Source: Bog-756 sp963699055 (GTDB lineage Bacteria > Actinomycetota > Acidimicrobiia > Acidimicrobiales > RAAP-2). From it: 64,000 bases of DNA. The notes under the pieces are model-generated. The model had not been told where the DNA came from, made no database searches, and was given only the letters and a program-made list of their open reading frames with translations. This document shows, piece after piece, positions 34,870 to 42,837 of this stretch. The stretch spans positions 620,001 through 684,000 of the forward strand of contig CAVOTA010000002.1 in NCBI GenBank assembly GCA_963699055.1. The letters are read 5' to 3'. How positions within the stretch are numbered: position 1 is the first letter of the stretch; every line of letters begins with the position of its first letter. The position numbers and the translations under genes are program-made.

Positions 34870-35259
34870 TCAGCGGGCGTTCTGCAGGTTGTGGGCGGCC
34901 ATGGCCAGGTACTCGAGCAGCTCGGAACGGTCGGCGGGCTCCATGTCCATGGCATCGACGGCCGCCGTCATGTGCCGCATCCAGGCCCCGACCTCGGGCG
35001 GTCCGATCACGAACGGGGCGTGGCGCACCCGCAGCCTCGGGTGCCCCCGGACCTGGTTGTAGGTGTCGGGTCCGCCCCAGTACTGGCCGAGGAAGAGGGC
35101 CAGGTGGGACTTGGACTCCTCCAGGTCGTCGGGGTACATCGGGCGCAGCAGCGGGTCGGTCACGACCCCGACGTAGAACTGCTCGACCAGGGCGTCGAAG
35201 AACGGCTGGCCCCCCCACCGCTCGAACGGCGTCCCCTCGGACTTGCGCTTCAGTCGCAC
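34870..35259 (-). CDS. glbO: Group II truncated haemoglobin
   Basis: A 129-residue 2-on-2 globin of the GlbO type. Typical residues are Tyr in QFYVGVVTDPLLRPMYP (B10/CD1 region), QYWGGP, the haem-ligand histidine region RGHPRLRVRHAPF, and the group II Trp (G8) in VGAWMRHM. It probably handles oxygen or nitric oxide. The GTG start lies 6 nt after a TACAGT -10 box (leaderless). It is divergent from the acyl-CoA dehydrogenase gene. Confidence 0.92.
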   Translation of the reverse strand: MRLKRKSEGTPFERWGGQPFFDALVEQFYVGVVTDPLLRPMYPDDLEESKSHLALFLGQYWGGPDTYNQVRGHPRLRVRHAPFVIGPPEVGAWMRHMTAAVDAMDMEPADRSELLEYLAMAAHNLQNAR

Positions 35260-35265
35260 GCCACG

Positions 35266-35271
35266 ACTGTA
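35266..35271 (-). promoter_or_regulatory. -10 box (TACAGT) of leaderless truncated haemoglobin gene
   Basis: TACAGT on the minus strand, 6 nt before the GTG at 35259. Confidence 0.5.
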
Positions 35272-35347
35272 GGCGCGGCGCGATTAGCCTCGGTCCCGCG
35301 CGGAACACGTTCCACCCACGGGACGGTTCCACCTACGGGAGGTCGCG

Positions 35348-36580
35348 ATGTTCGAGTGGTCCGAAGAGCAGCTCATGGTGCGGGACGCCATCCGTCGGTT
35401 CATCGACGCCGAGGTCGTCCCCCACATCGACGCCGTCGAGCACGACGGCGTGCCGCCCTACGACATCATCCGCAAGCTCTACGCCACCTTCGGCATGGAC
35501 CAGATGGCCCGGGACCGCTTCAAAAAGCAGCTCGAGCGCAAGGCGGCCGGCACCGCCGAGACGCCCGAGGAGCGGGCCGAGCGGGCCGGCGACGGTGGGG
35601 CGGCGGCCATGACCCTGATCCCGATCATCGAGCTGTGCCACCACTGCCCGGGCATCGTGACCTCGATGGGCGTGAGCGTCGGACTGGCCGCCGGGACGAT
35701 CATGAAGGGGGGCACGCCGGCCCAGATGGAGCGGTGGGGCCTCGACCTGCTCACGACCGAGAAGATCGGCGCCTGGGCCATCACCGAGCCCAACTCCGGC
35801 TCGGACGCCCTCGGCGGCATGACCACCATGGCCCGGCGGGACGGCGACGAGTACGTGATCAACGGCTCCAAGACGTGGATCACCAACGGTCCCTACGCCG
35901 ACACCGTGGTCCTCTACGCCAAGCTGGACGACGGGTCCGACACCCCGGTCCGGGACCGCCCGGTCCTCACCTTCATCCTCGACAAGGGCACCCCCGGCCT
36001 CGAGCAGTCCAAGCCCCTGCGCAAGATGGGCCTCCACTCCTCGCCCACCGGCGAGCTCTTCCTGTCCGACGTCCGGGTGGGCCGGGACCACCTCCTCGGC
36101 GAGCAGGAGCAGCGGGGCGGGGCGGGGCGCGAGTCGGCCAAGTCGAACTTCGTGACCGAGCGGGCCGGCGTGGCCGCCATGTCCCTCGGCGTGATCGAGG
36201 AGTGCCTCAAGCTGTCGGTCCAGTACGCCAAGGACCGGGTGCTGTGGGGGACGCCCATCGGCGAGTTCCAGCTCATCCAGCTCAAGCTGGCCAGGATGGA
36301 GATCGCCCGGCTCAACGTGGAGAACCTCGTGTTCCGCCACATCGAGACCTCGGCGGCCGGCAAGGACCTGACCCTGGCCGAGGCCTCGGCCCTCAAGCTC
36401 TACTCGGCCCAGGCCGCGTCCGAGGTGGCCATGGAGGCCGTCCAGCTCATGGGCGGCAACGGCTACACGGCCGAGTTCCGGGTGGAGCAGCTGGCCCGCG
36501 ACGCCAAGGTCTTCCAGATCTACGCCGGCACCGACGAGATCCAGGTCACCCACATCGCCAAGGACCTCCTCCGCCGGTAG
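35348..36580 (+). CDS. Acyl-CoA dehydrogenase
   Basis: A 410-residue FAD enzyme of the acyl-CoA dehydrogenase family. AWAITEPNSGSDALGG and GSKTWITNGPYAD are flavin-contacting signatures, and MGGNGYTAEFRVEQLARDAKVFQIYAGTDEIQ is the C-terminal signature. At the position of the medium-chain enzyme's catalytic Glu (QIYEGT) it has Ala. A Glu in VTERAGVAAMSLG sits where isovaleryl- and long-chain enzymes place theirs, so the latter type of active site is inferred. A GGGAGG site precedes the ATG. The next gene follows at 55 nt. Confidence 0.92.
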   Translation: MFEWSEEQLMVRDAIRRFIDAEVVPHIDAVEHDGVPPYDIIRKLYATFGMDQMARDRFKKQLERKAAGTAETPEERAERAGDGGAAAMTLIPIIELCHHCPGIVTSMGVSVGLAAGTIMKGGTPAQMERWGLDLLTTEKIGAWAITEPNSGSDALGGMTTMARRDGDEYVINGSKTWITNGPYADTVVLYAKLDDGSDTPVRDRPVLTFILDKGTPGLEQSKPLRKMGLHSSPTGELFLSDVRVGRDHLLGEQEQRGGAGRESAKSNFVTERAGVAAMSLGVIEECLKLSVQYAKDRVLWGTPIGEFQLIQLKLARMEIARLNVENLVFRHIETSAAGKDLTLAEASALKLYSAQAASEVAMEAVQLMGGNGYTAEFRVEQLARDAKVFQIYAGTDEIQVTHIAKDLLRR

Positions 36581-36635
36581 CGTCTCCCCGACAGGTGCCG
36601 CCCGACGGGCGGGCCCGGAGGCGAGGAGTCCGACC

Positions 36636-37667
36636 ATGGCCCACGACGTCCAGGGTGACCCGCGCATCGACCCGCGCATCAAGGCGCTGCTCGCCGCCTT
36701 CCCCGAGCTGCCCGCCACCGACGTGGCCGACCGCGACGAGCTGATCGCCGAGGCCAACACGCCCGAGGCGCTCGAGGGCCTCGAGCTGTTCCGCTCCTTC
36801 ATGGAGCTGTGCGACACCGAGGACGTGGCGCCGTCGGTCGGGCTGGCCGTCCACACGGAGCAGTGCACCTCGTCCCCCGACGGCAACACCGTCAACCTGC
36901 AGGTGATCCGTCCCGTCACCGACGAGGCGGTGGCCTGCGTCTACTACCTCCACGGCGGCGGCATGTCCAACCTGTCGTGCTACGACGGCATGTACCGGGG
37001 CTGGGGCAAGATCATCGCCGCCAACGGGGTGGCCGTGGTCATGGTCGACTTCCGCAACTCCGTGTCGGCGTCGTCGGCCCCCGAGGTGGCGCCCTACCCC
37101 GCAGGGCTGCACGACTGCATCGCCGGGTTCCACTGGACGGTCGCCCACGCCGCGGACCTCGGGATCGACCCGGACCGCATCGTGATCGCCGGCGAGTCCG
37201 GCGGGGGCAACCTCACCCTCGCCACCGGGATGTCCCTCCTGCGGTCGGGCCACATCGACCGGGTGAAGGGCCTCTACGCGCTCTGTCCCTACATCGCCGG
37301 CGACTGGCCCCAGGACCGCCTGCCGTCCTCGGTCCAGAACGAGGGCATCCTCCTCAGCCTGCACTCCAACCGCGGTCGCATGAGCTACGGCATCGAGGCG
37401 TTCGAGGCGCGGGACCCGCTGGCCTGGCCCCTGTTCGCCACCGTCGACGACGTCACCGGGCTGCCCCCCGTGGTGGTCAACGTCAACGAGTGCGACCCGC
37501 TCCGCGACGAGGGCATCGAGTTCTACCGGCTGCTGCTGGCGGCCGGCGTGCCGGCCCGGTGCCGCCAGCAGATGGGCACCATGCACGGCACCGAGATCTT
37601 CGCCGTCGTCTGCCCCGACGTCAGCCACGACACGGCCCGCGACATCGCCGCCTTCGCCCGGGACTGA
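36636..37667 (+). CDS. Alpha/beta-hydrolase of the hormone-sensitive-lipase type
   Basis: A 343-residue esterase-like enzyme. The oxyanion-hole YLHGGGM and the nucleophile motif GESGGGN mark the HSL branch; the Asp in NVNECDPLRDEG and the His in GTMHGTEIF complete the triad. It has no signal peptide. GGAGGCGAGGAG lies upstream of the ATG. It is probably co-transcribed with the acyl-CoA dehydrogenase, which suggests ester release and beta-oxidation of a lipid-like compound. Confidence 0.9.
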   Translation: MAHDVQGDPRIDPRIKALLAAFPELPATDVADRDELIAEANTPEALEGLELFRSFMELCDTEDVAPSVGLAVHTEQCTSSPDGNTVNLQVIRPVTDEAVACVYYLHGGGMSNLSCYDGMYRGWGKIIAANGVAVVMVDFRNSVSASSAPEVAPYPAGLHDCIAGFHWTVAHAADLGIDPDRIVIAGESGGGNLTLATGMSLLRSGHIDRVKGLYALCPYIAGDWPQDRLPSSVQNEGILLSLHSNRGRMSYGIEAFEARDPLAWPLFATVDDVTGLPPVVVNVNECDPLRDEGIEFYRLLLAAGVPARCRQQMGTMHGTEIFAVVCPDVSHDTARDIAAFARD

Positions 37668-37732
37668 CCCGCTCCGTCCTTCGGACGGGCGACTGCGGAC
37701 CGGCCGGGTCGGATCGGTCCGGAGCCGCCGGG

Positions 37733-38353
37733 TCACCGGGACGTCACCGGCACGTGCCCGTCACGGACCCCGTGAACGGCCGAGGAGGCGTCGTGACGCA
37801 GCACGACGGCGGCCAGCGTGCCGAGCACCGTGCCGAACACCAGGTGCTCGACGGCGAACGCCCACCAGCCGACGATGCTGGCCATGTCGGCGACGACCGG
37901 GCCCGCTCCGGTGACATGCGCCGCAGCGGGCAGTCCGACGGAACTCATGGCGAGGAAGACGACGAGCCCGTAGGCGGCGCCCGCCGGCACGACCCATCGG
38001 ATCGGGAGCCGCCGGGCCGCGATCACGAAGGCGGCGCCGAGGACGGCGGAGACCACCATGTGGGTCGCAAGTCCGAGCAGCGCCGGACCGGGTGCGATCC
38101 AGAACCGGTGCCCGGCCGAGGCCTCCGCCACGGAGCGCATCATGGCGTCCGGCGTGCCGAGCAGCGCCGAGAGGTGCAGCAGCGGGGTGAAGAAGCCCCG
38201 GTGCTGACACGTCACCGCCACCACCATGGCCACCATGGCCATCGCCGCTCCGGCCACCATCCCGACGAGGGCCCCCCGGATCAGCAGGCGCCCGACCGAC
38301 AGCGGGTCCACGGTGTCCGCGGGTCGACCGGGCGTGGTGGTGGTGGTGGTCAT
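37733..38353 (-). CDS. Multi-pass membrane protein, unknown function
   Basis: A 206-residue protein with about five predicted transmembrane helices (for example LIRGALVGMVAGAAMAMVAMVVAV, LLGLATHMVVSAVLGAAFVIA, VVPAGAAYGLVVFLAMSSV and AFAVEHLVFGTVLGTLAAVVL). The N-terminus is a run of threonines encoded by a trinucleotide-like ACC tract. Conserved His/Glu-containing helices (THMVVS, VEHLVFG) hint at a metal or haem site, but no family is recognised. CAGGAGAT precedes the ATG. Confidence 0.7.
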   Translation of the reverse strand: MTTTTTTPGRPADTVDPLSVGRLLIRGALVGMVAGAAMAMVAMVVAVTCQHRGFFTPLLHLSALLGTPDAMMRSVAEASAGHRFWIAPGPALLGLATHMVVSAVLGAAFVIAARRLPIRWVVPAGAAYGLVVFLAMSSVGLPAAAHVTGAGPVVADMASIVGWWAFAVEHLVFGTVLGTLAAVVLRHDASSAVHGVRDGHVPVTSR

Positions 38354-38453
38354 GGGATCTCCTGTCGTCCGTCCGGACCGGTGTCCGGCCGTTGGGGAAC
38401 CCGGTGGGGGCGGCCCGGGATTCCCTCCGACCGGGGCCGGCCGTCCGGTGACA

Positions 38454-38463
38454 TTCCATGGAA
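38454..38463. promoter_or_regulatory. TTCCATGGAA palindrome between divergent genes
   Basis: A 10-bp perfect palindrome in the 141-bp region between the multi-pass membrane protein gene and the DUF427/sigma-factor operon; a related TTCCCATGG follows. It is a candidate operator only. Confidence 0.25.
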
Positions 38464-38494
38464 GGATTCCCATGGTGCTGCGGGTTCCCACCTC

Positions 38495-38824
38495 ATGAGA
38501 CGAGCGGACGGAGTCCTGCAGGCCGTGTGGAACGGCTCGGTCGTGGCCGAGACGGACGACGCCGTGTCCGTCGAGGGTAACTGGTACTTCCCCCTGTCCT
38601 CCGTGCGGCCCGGGGTGCTCGTCGCCAGCACCACCCACTCCCTCTGCCCCTGGAAGGGGATCGCCAGCTACTTCGACGTGTCCGCCGGCGGCCGCCGTGC
38701 CCCCGACGGGGCCTGGACGTACCGGCACCCCTCCCCCCTGGCGCGGAGGATCAGGGGGCGGGTGGCGTTCTGGAACGGCGTGATCGTCACGTCCGCGACC
38801 GGCGGGCCGGTGCGCCATGGCTGA
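38495..38824 (+). CDS. DUF427 family protein
   Basis: A 109-residue beta-rich protein of the DUF427 family (COG2343). AVWNGSVVAETDDAVSVEGNWYFP, STTHSLCPWKGIASYFDV and VAFWNGVIV are characteristic. The biochemical role is unknown. The ATG at 38495 is the family start; the open frame extends much further upstream without support. Its stop overlaps the sigma-factor start by 8 nt, so expression is linked. Confidence 0.85.
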   Translation: MRRADGVLQAVWNGSVVAETDDAVSVEGNWYFPLSSVRPGVLVASTTHSLCPWKGIASYFDVSAGGRRAPDGAWTYRHPSPLARRIRGRVAFWNGVIVTSATGGPVRHG

Positions 38825-39380
38825 CCCCGCCACGGTCCCACCCTCGTCGGCAACCCCGGCCGTGGCCCATCGGTTCGACGAGATCGTCGTGCCCGAGCTC
38901 GAGGTCCTGCTGCGCGTCGCACGGTCGATCACCGGCAACCCGGACGACGCCGAGGACCTGCTGCAGGACACCCTCCTGCGCGCCTACCGGGGTCTCGACA
39001 CCTTCGACGGGAGCCACCCACGGGCGTGGCTCCTCACCATCATGCGCAATGCCCACGTGAACGGTCACCGCCGTCGCCGCCCGACACTCCTGCGAGGCAC
39101 CGACGACGCGCCCGACGCGCGCCGCGAGGTCGCGCCCAGCGCGGAGGACGTCGCCTCCGCCACCTGGATCGACGGACCCGTCGACCGGGCCGTCAGCCGG
39201 TTGAGCCCCCGGCTGCGCGAGACGATCCGCCTCGTCGACGTGGAAGGTCTCACCTACGACGAGGCGGCGACGGTGCTGGGCGTCCCGGTCGGCACCGTCA
39301 TGAGCCGGCTGCACCGCGCCCGGCGGTCGGTGCGCGACCGCCTCCACCACCGACCCGGGTCCGACGGGAGGACGCCATGA
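38817..39380 (+). CDS. ECF-type RNA polymerase sigma factor
   Basis: A 187-residue sigma-70 family factor with region 2 (LLRVARSITGNPDDAEDLLQDTLLRAYRGLDTFDG, and WLLTIMRNAHVN) and region 4 (VSRLSPRLRETIRLVDVEGLTYDEAATVLGVPVGTVMSRLHRARRSVRDRL). It lacks any C-terminal extension. It is followed by a small zinc-type anti-sigma gene overlapping by ATGA, the usual layout of redox- or stress-controlled ECF pairs. Confidence 0.93.
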   Translation: MADPATVPPSSATPAVAHRFDEIVVPELEVLLRVARSITGNPDDAEDLLQDTLLRAYRGLDTFDGSHPRAWLLTIMRNAHVNGHRRRRPTLLRGTDDAPDARREVAPSAEDVASATWIDGPVDRAVSRLSPRLRETIRLVDVEGLTYDEAATVLGVPVGTVMSRLHRARRSVRDRLHHRPGSDGRTP

Positions 39381-39673
39381 GGATCATCTCGATGCTGCAC
39401 CCGGACCTCCTGCGCCGCCGGGGCGGACTCACCTGCCTGCAGTCGGCGCGGATCGTCCAGCGCTACCTCGACGCCGAGCTCGACGACCGGTCGTCGGCGC
39501 TGGTGGAAGGGCACCTCGAGGCGTGCCACCGCTGCGGGTTGGACGCCCGGGCGTACCGGGAGATCAAGGCGGCGCTCCGCCAGCGGTCGCAGGCCCCGCC
39601 GCCGGAGCAGGTCCACCGGCTGGCGGCGTTCGTCGCCGACCTGGCCGCCGCCGACGGGCCGGGAGCGGCGTGA
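39377..39673 (+). CDS. Zinc-finger-type anti-sigma factor
   Basis: A 98-residue protein with the ZAS motif HLEACHRCG (His-x3-Cys-x2-Cys) and an upstream Cys in LTCLQSARIVQRYLDAEL, the pattern of soluble zinc-binding anti-sigma factors. It has no membrane segment. Its position directly after and overlapping the sigma gene makes it the likely antagonist of that factor. Confidence 0.85.
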   Translation: MRIISMLHPDLLRRRGGLTCLQSARIVQRYLDAELDDRSSALVEGHLEACHRCGLDARAYREIKAALRQRSQAPPPEQVHRLAAFVADLAAADGPGAA

Positions 39674-39933
39674 TCCCCGACGTCCTCGGGGCCGTGGTGG
39701 TCGTGGCCGTCGTCGTGCTCGCGGTCGGCGCGCTCACAGGCCGGGTCCGTGCCCGGTCGTGCTGCGCCCCGGCCGACCCGGCACAGGACCGGCGCATGCG
39801 CTGCGCCACGGGCGGACTGGCGCCGGTGGCGTCGGACCGCGGGCGCGACGCCGGCGGGTCCGACCGACCCAGTCGGCCCAGCCGACCCGACCGAACCGAC
39901 CGACCCGACCGAACCGGGCGGGACCGGCCGTAG
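39670..39933 (+). CDS. Small membrane protein with Cys-Cys motif and Arg/Pro/Asp repeat tail
   Basis: An 87-residue protein: one N-terminal transmembrane helix (VLGAVVVVAVVVLAVGALTG), then RSCCAPADPAQDRRMR, then a low-complexity tail of RPS, RPD and RTD units. The GTG start overlaps the anti-sigma stop (GTGA). The vicinal cysteines could be redox active or bind metal. Coupling to the sigma operon argues that it is real, but no family is known to me. Confidence 0.55.
   Translation: MIPDVLGAVVVVAVVVLAVGALTGRVRARSCCAPADPAQDRRMRCATGGLAPVASDRGRDAGGSDRPSRPSRPDRTDRPDRTGRDRP
39880..39925 (+). repeat. Short tandem repeat (CCGACCGA-type)
   Basis: Overlapping copies of CCGACC and CCGAACCGACCGACCCGACC encode the Arg/Pro/Asp tail of the small membrane protein. 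The tract looks prone to slippage. Confidence 0.6.
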
Positions 39934-39938
39934 CGCGG

Positions 39939-40988
39939 TCAGCCGGCGGCGGCCTCGGCGTGGTCGCCGTCCGGACGGACCGACGACGCCACGGCGTGCA
40001 CCAGACCGCCGACGGCCACGTCGTGGGCCACCGTGATGGCGTTGACCATGGCCACACTGGTCGACGAACCGTGGCTGATCACGCACACCCCGTCCACACC
40101 GAGCAGCATGGCGCCGCCGGTGGTCTCAGGGTCCAGCCTGGCGGCCAGGGGGAGCAGGTGGGGGAAGAGCACCCCGGCGGCGTCGGCCACCTCGGGCTGG
40201 GTGAGGATCCCGGTCAGCGTCGACATGAGGAAGCGCAGCGTGCCCTCGAGGGTCTTGAGCGCCACGTTGCCGGTGAACCCGTCGGTGACGATCACGTCGG
40301 CCTGGTCCTCGAAGAAGTCCCGTCCCTCGACGTTGCCCACGAAGTCGAAGTCGCCGTGGCCGCCTTCGGCCAGCACGGCGTGCGCCTCCTTGACCAGCGG
40401 CGTCCCCTTGGACTTCTCCTCGCCGATGGAGAGCAGGGCCACCCGGGGCCGGTGCACGCCGTAGCGCTCGGTCGAGTACGCCGCACCCATCTGGGCGAAC
40501 TGGAGCAGCATCGCCACGGTCGCCTCGGCGTTGGCCCCGGCGTCGAGCATCACCGTCGGATGCTCCTTCTTCAGGTCGGGGATCGGTGTGGCGATGGCCG
40601 GCCGGATCACCCCGGGGAGGCGTCCCATCCGCAGGAGGGCCGACGCCATGGTCGCCCCGGTGTTGCCGGCCGACACCATGGCCATGGCCCGACCGTCGCG
40701 CACCGCCTCGGCCGCCCGCACCAGCGACGAGTCCTTCTTGCGGCGCACGCCCTGACCGGGGTCGTCGTCCATGCCGATGACCTCGGTGCAGTGGAGCAGC
40801 GGCAGATCGCCGGTGTCCCCCATCTGCCCCTCGAGACCTACGAGCAGCACCCCGATGCGGCCCGCCTCGGCGACCTGGCGCGCGCCGGCCACGATCTCAC
40901 CGGGAGCCTTGTCGCCGCCCATCGCGTCGACCGCCACCGGGAGGGCGTCGAACGCCTCCCCCGTCGGCCGGGGTGCGCCTCGCGCCAC
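39939..40988 (-). CDS. plsX: Phosphate acyltransferase PlsX
   Basis: A 349-residue enzyme that makes acyl-phosphate from acyl-ACP for phospholipid synthesis. VAVDAMGGDKAPGEIVAGA, GNTGATMASALLRMGRLPGVIRPAI, DAGANAE, IVTDGFTGNVALKTLEG and a C-terminal HGSS are typical. The GTG start overlaps the rpmF stop by one base (TAGTG). In most relatives acpP follows; here the next core gene in that direction is acpP at 25789, beyond block B. Confidence 0.95.
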   Translation of the reverse strand: MARGAPRPTGEAFDALPVAVDAMGGDKAPGEIVAGARQVAEAGRIGVLLVGLEGQMGDTGDLPLLHCTEVIGMDDDPGQGVRRKKDSSLVRAAEAVRDGRAMAMVSAGNTGATMASALLRMGRLPGVIRPAIATPIPDLKKEHPTVMLDAGANAEATVAMLLQFAQMGAAYSTERYGVHRPRVALLSIGEEKSKGTPLVKEAHAVLAEGGHGDFDFVGNVEGRDFFEDQADVIVTDGFTGNVALKTLEGTLRFLMSTLTGILTQPEVADAAGVLFPHLLPLAARLDPETTGGAMLLGVDGVCVISHGSSTSVAMVNAITVAHDVAVGGLVHAVASSVRPDGDHAEAAAG

Positions 40989-41167
40989 TAGTCGACGTCG
41001 ATGGCCTGTCGGCCTTTGTACCAACCGCAGTTGGGACACACGATGTGCGGGAGCTTGGCGGTCGTGCACTGGGGGCACACCGAGCGTGCCGGCGCCTTGA
41101 GCACCCAGTTGGATGCCCGGCGGCTGCGGCTCTTCGCCTTGGAGGTCTTCTTCTTCGGAACGGCCAT
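40988..41167 (-). CDS. rpmF: 50S ribosomal protein L32
   Basis: A 59-residue L32 with MAVPKKKTSKAKSRSRRA and a four-cysteine zinc ribbon (CPQC and CPNCG), so this is the zinc-binding form. No ribosome-binding site is evident; TAGGAT 9 nt upstream could be a -10. It is encoded between yceD and plsX as usual. Confidence 0.95.
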   Translation of the reverse strand: MAVPKKKTSKAKSRSRRASNWVLKAPARSVCPQCTTAKLPHIVCPNCGWYKGRQAIDVD

Positions 41168-41184
41168 AAGGAGGACATCCTAGG

Positions 41185-41757
41185 TCAGATCGGCGGGTCC
41201 TCACCACGCAGGGCGTCGAGGGCCGCCCATCGGGGGTCCACGGCGGGGGCACAGTCGCAGGTCTCGGTGTTCCGGTTGGCCCCGCAGGTCGGGCACAGTC
41301 CGGCGCAGTCCTCGGCGCACAGGGGGGCCAATGGCAGTTCGAGGAGCACGGCGTCCCTGGCCAGGGGCTCGAGGTCGAGTTCGTCGCCGGCCAGCGGGTA
41401 GGCCTCCTCGTCCCGGTGGGTACCCCCCGTCGGGGCGAACCGCTCCTTGACCCGGGCCGACACCCGTCCCTCGACCGGCCCCCCGCACCGCCGGCACTCG
41501 CCCCGCCACGACGCCGACACGGTGCCGTCGGCCGTGATCCCGCCGGGATAGGAGGCCAAGGTGACGTCGAGCACCACCGGCTCGTCGTCGGGCACGACCA
41601 CCGAGACCGCCCCGAGCCCCGGGACGAGGCCCTCGCGGTGCTCCACCCGGGTGGCCCCGATCTGTTTGCGCAGCGCGGCGACCTGGACCAGGAAGGGACG
41701 GCGCAGACGCCGGAGCTCCTCGACGGGAGCCGTCGGCGGCACGTCGTCGTCGGGCAC
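41185..41757 (-). CDS. yceD: YceD/DUF177 family protein
   Basis: A 190-residue protein of the DUF177 family, linked to 23S rRNA accumulation in other organisms. VVLDVTLASYPGGITADGTVSASWRGECRRCGGPVEGRV and the acidic LEPLARDAVLLELPLAPLC are typical, followed by a Cys-rich C-terminus (CPTCGANRN, CDC). The conserved genomic position directly upstream of rpmF supports the call. Confidence 0.9.
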   Translation of the reverse strand: MPDDDVPPTAPVEELRRLRRPFLVQVAALRKQIGATRVEHREGLVPGLGAVSVVVPDDEPVVLDVTLASYPGGITADGTVSASWRGECRRCGGPVEGRVSARVKERFAPTGGTHRDEEAYPLAGDELDLEPLARDAVLLELPLAPLCAEDCAGLCPTCGANRNTETCDCAPAVDPRWAALDALRGEDPPI

Positions 41758-41765
41758 CGCGGACC

Positions 41766-42362
41766 TCAGGCCAGGTCCTGGTCGAAGAACCCTTCCGGCT
41801 CGTCGTCGGAGCCGGCACCGGTGGCGAGGGTGGTGTCGCCCTGGTCACCGATCTCGACGGCGGGGATGGGACTGACCTGGAGCTTCTCCCGGCCCGCCTG
41901 GACCGTCTTCATGGTCCGGTCGAGCACGATCTCGAAGCTCGCCAGCTTCTTGTCGGCGTAGTCCTCGGCTTCGTGACGGAGGCGGCGGGCCTCCTCGTTG
42001 GCGTCGTCGAGGATCCGCTGGGCGACGTGGTTGGCCTGGCGCACGACCTCGGTGCGCTGGACCATCCGCTCCGTCTGCACCCGGGCCTCCTCCATGATCT
42101 CGGCGGCCTTGCGGTTCGTCTCCGCCAGGAAGTCCTCGCGCTCCTTCAGCATCCAGCGGGCCTGCTTGATCTCCTCGGGCATGCGCTCCAGCGCTCCCTC
42201 GAGGAGCTCCACCAGCTCGTCGCGCTCCACCCGCACCGACGACGACAGGGGCATCGGTTTGGCCGTCAGGACGGCGTCGAGCGCACTCCGGATGTAGGCC
42301 TCGGCGTCGGCCTGCTCGCCGTCGGCCACCTCCTGGTCCAGGTCGTCGAACAGGTCACTCAT
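41766..42362 (-). CDS. SepIVA-like / DivIVA-type coiled-coil protein
   Basis: A 198-residue largely helical protein. The middle (about 60-155) is a coiled coil rich in Glu, Arg and Ala (LLEGALERMPEEIKQARWMLKERED, EEARVQTERMVQRTEVVRQANHVAQRILDDANEEARRLRHEAEDYADKK), as in DivIVA/SepIVA-type cell-division or polar-growth proteins. The same position between coaD and yceD is taken by a SepIVA homologue in mycobacteria. The N-terminus is acidic. The start overlaps the coaD stop by 8 nt. Confidence 0.75.
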   Translation of the reverse strand: MSDLFDDLDQEVADGEQADAEAYIRSALDAVLTAKPMPLSSSVRVERDELVELLEGALERMPEEIKQARWMLKEREDFLAETNRKAAEIMEEARVQTERMVQRTEVVRQANHVAQRILDDANEEARRLRHEAEDYADKKLASFEIVLDRTMKTVQAGREKLQVSPIPAVEIGDQGDTTLATGAGSDDEPEGFFDQDLA

Positions 42363-42837
42363 CAGTGAACTTCTCCTCGAGGCGCTGGGCGACCACCTTC
42401 GGCACGAAGGCCGTCACGTCCCCGCCGAAGCGGGCCACCTCGCGCAGGAGGCGCGAGGCGATGAACGAGTGGGCCGAGCTGGTGGGGATGAACAGGGTCT
42501 CCACGCCGGAGAGCTGCTTGTTCATCTGGGCCATCTGCAGCTCGTTCTCGAAGTCGGAGACGGCGCGCAGCCCCTTGACGATGGCACTGGCCCCCACCTC
42601 CTGGGCCACGTTGACGACCAGGGTCGACATCGTGACGACCCGGACGTTGACCATGTGGGCGACGGTCTCCTCCAGCATGTCGCGACGTTCGTCGTCGTCG
42701 AACAGCGCCTCGCTCTTCTGCGGGTTGCGCAGCGCGGCCACCACGACCTCGTCGAACAGGCGCGAGGCCCGTTCGATCACCTCGAGGTGCCCGTTGTGCA
42801 CCGGGTCGAACGACCCCGGGATGAGCGCAATCCTCAC
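42355..42837 (-). CDS. coaD: Phosphopantetheine adenylyltransferase
   Basis: A 160-residue enzyme of coenzyme A synthesis. The nucleotidyltransferase motif GSFDPVHNGH is at the N-terminus, with KGLRAVSDFENELQMAQMN and the ISSxxxR-type signature TSSAHSFIASRLLREVA. The GTG start overlaps the rsmD stop (GTGA), the standard rsmD-coaD pairing. Confidence 0.97.
   Translation of the reverse strand: MRIALIPGSFDPVHNGHLEVIERASRLFDEVVVAALRNPQKSEALFDDDERRDMLEETVAHMVNVRVVTMSTLVVNVAQEVGASAIVKGLRAVSDFENELQMAQMNKQLSGVETLFIPTSSAHSFIASRLLREVARFGGDVTAFVPKVVAQRLEEKFTDE

Noticed and set aside
39670..39933. Treating the small Cys-Cys membrane protein as a pure artefact
   Set aside because: Its GTGA coupling to the anti-sigma gene and a clean transmembrane helix argue for a real gene, so it was kept at moderate confidence.
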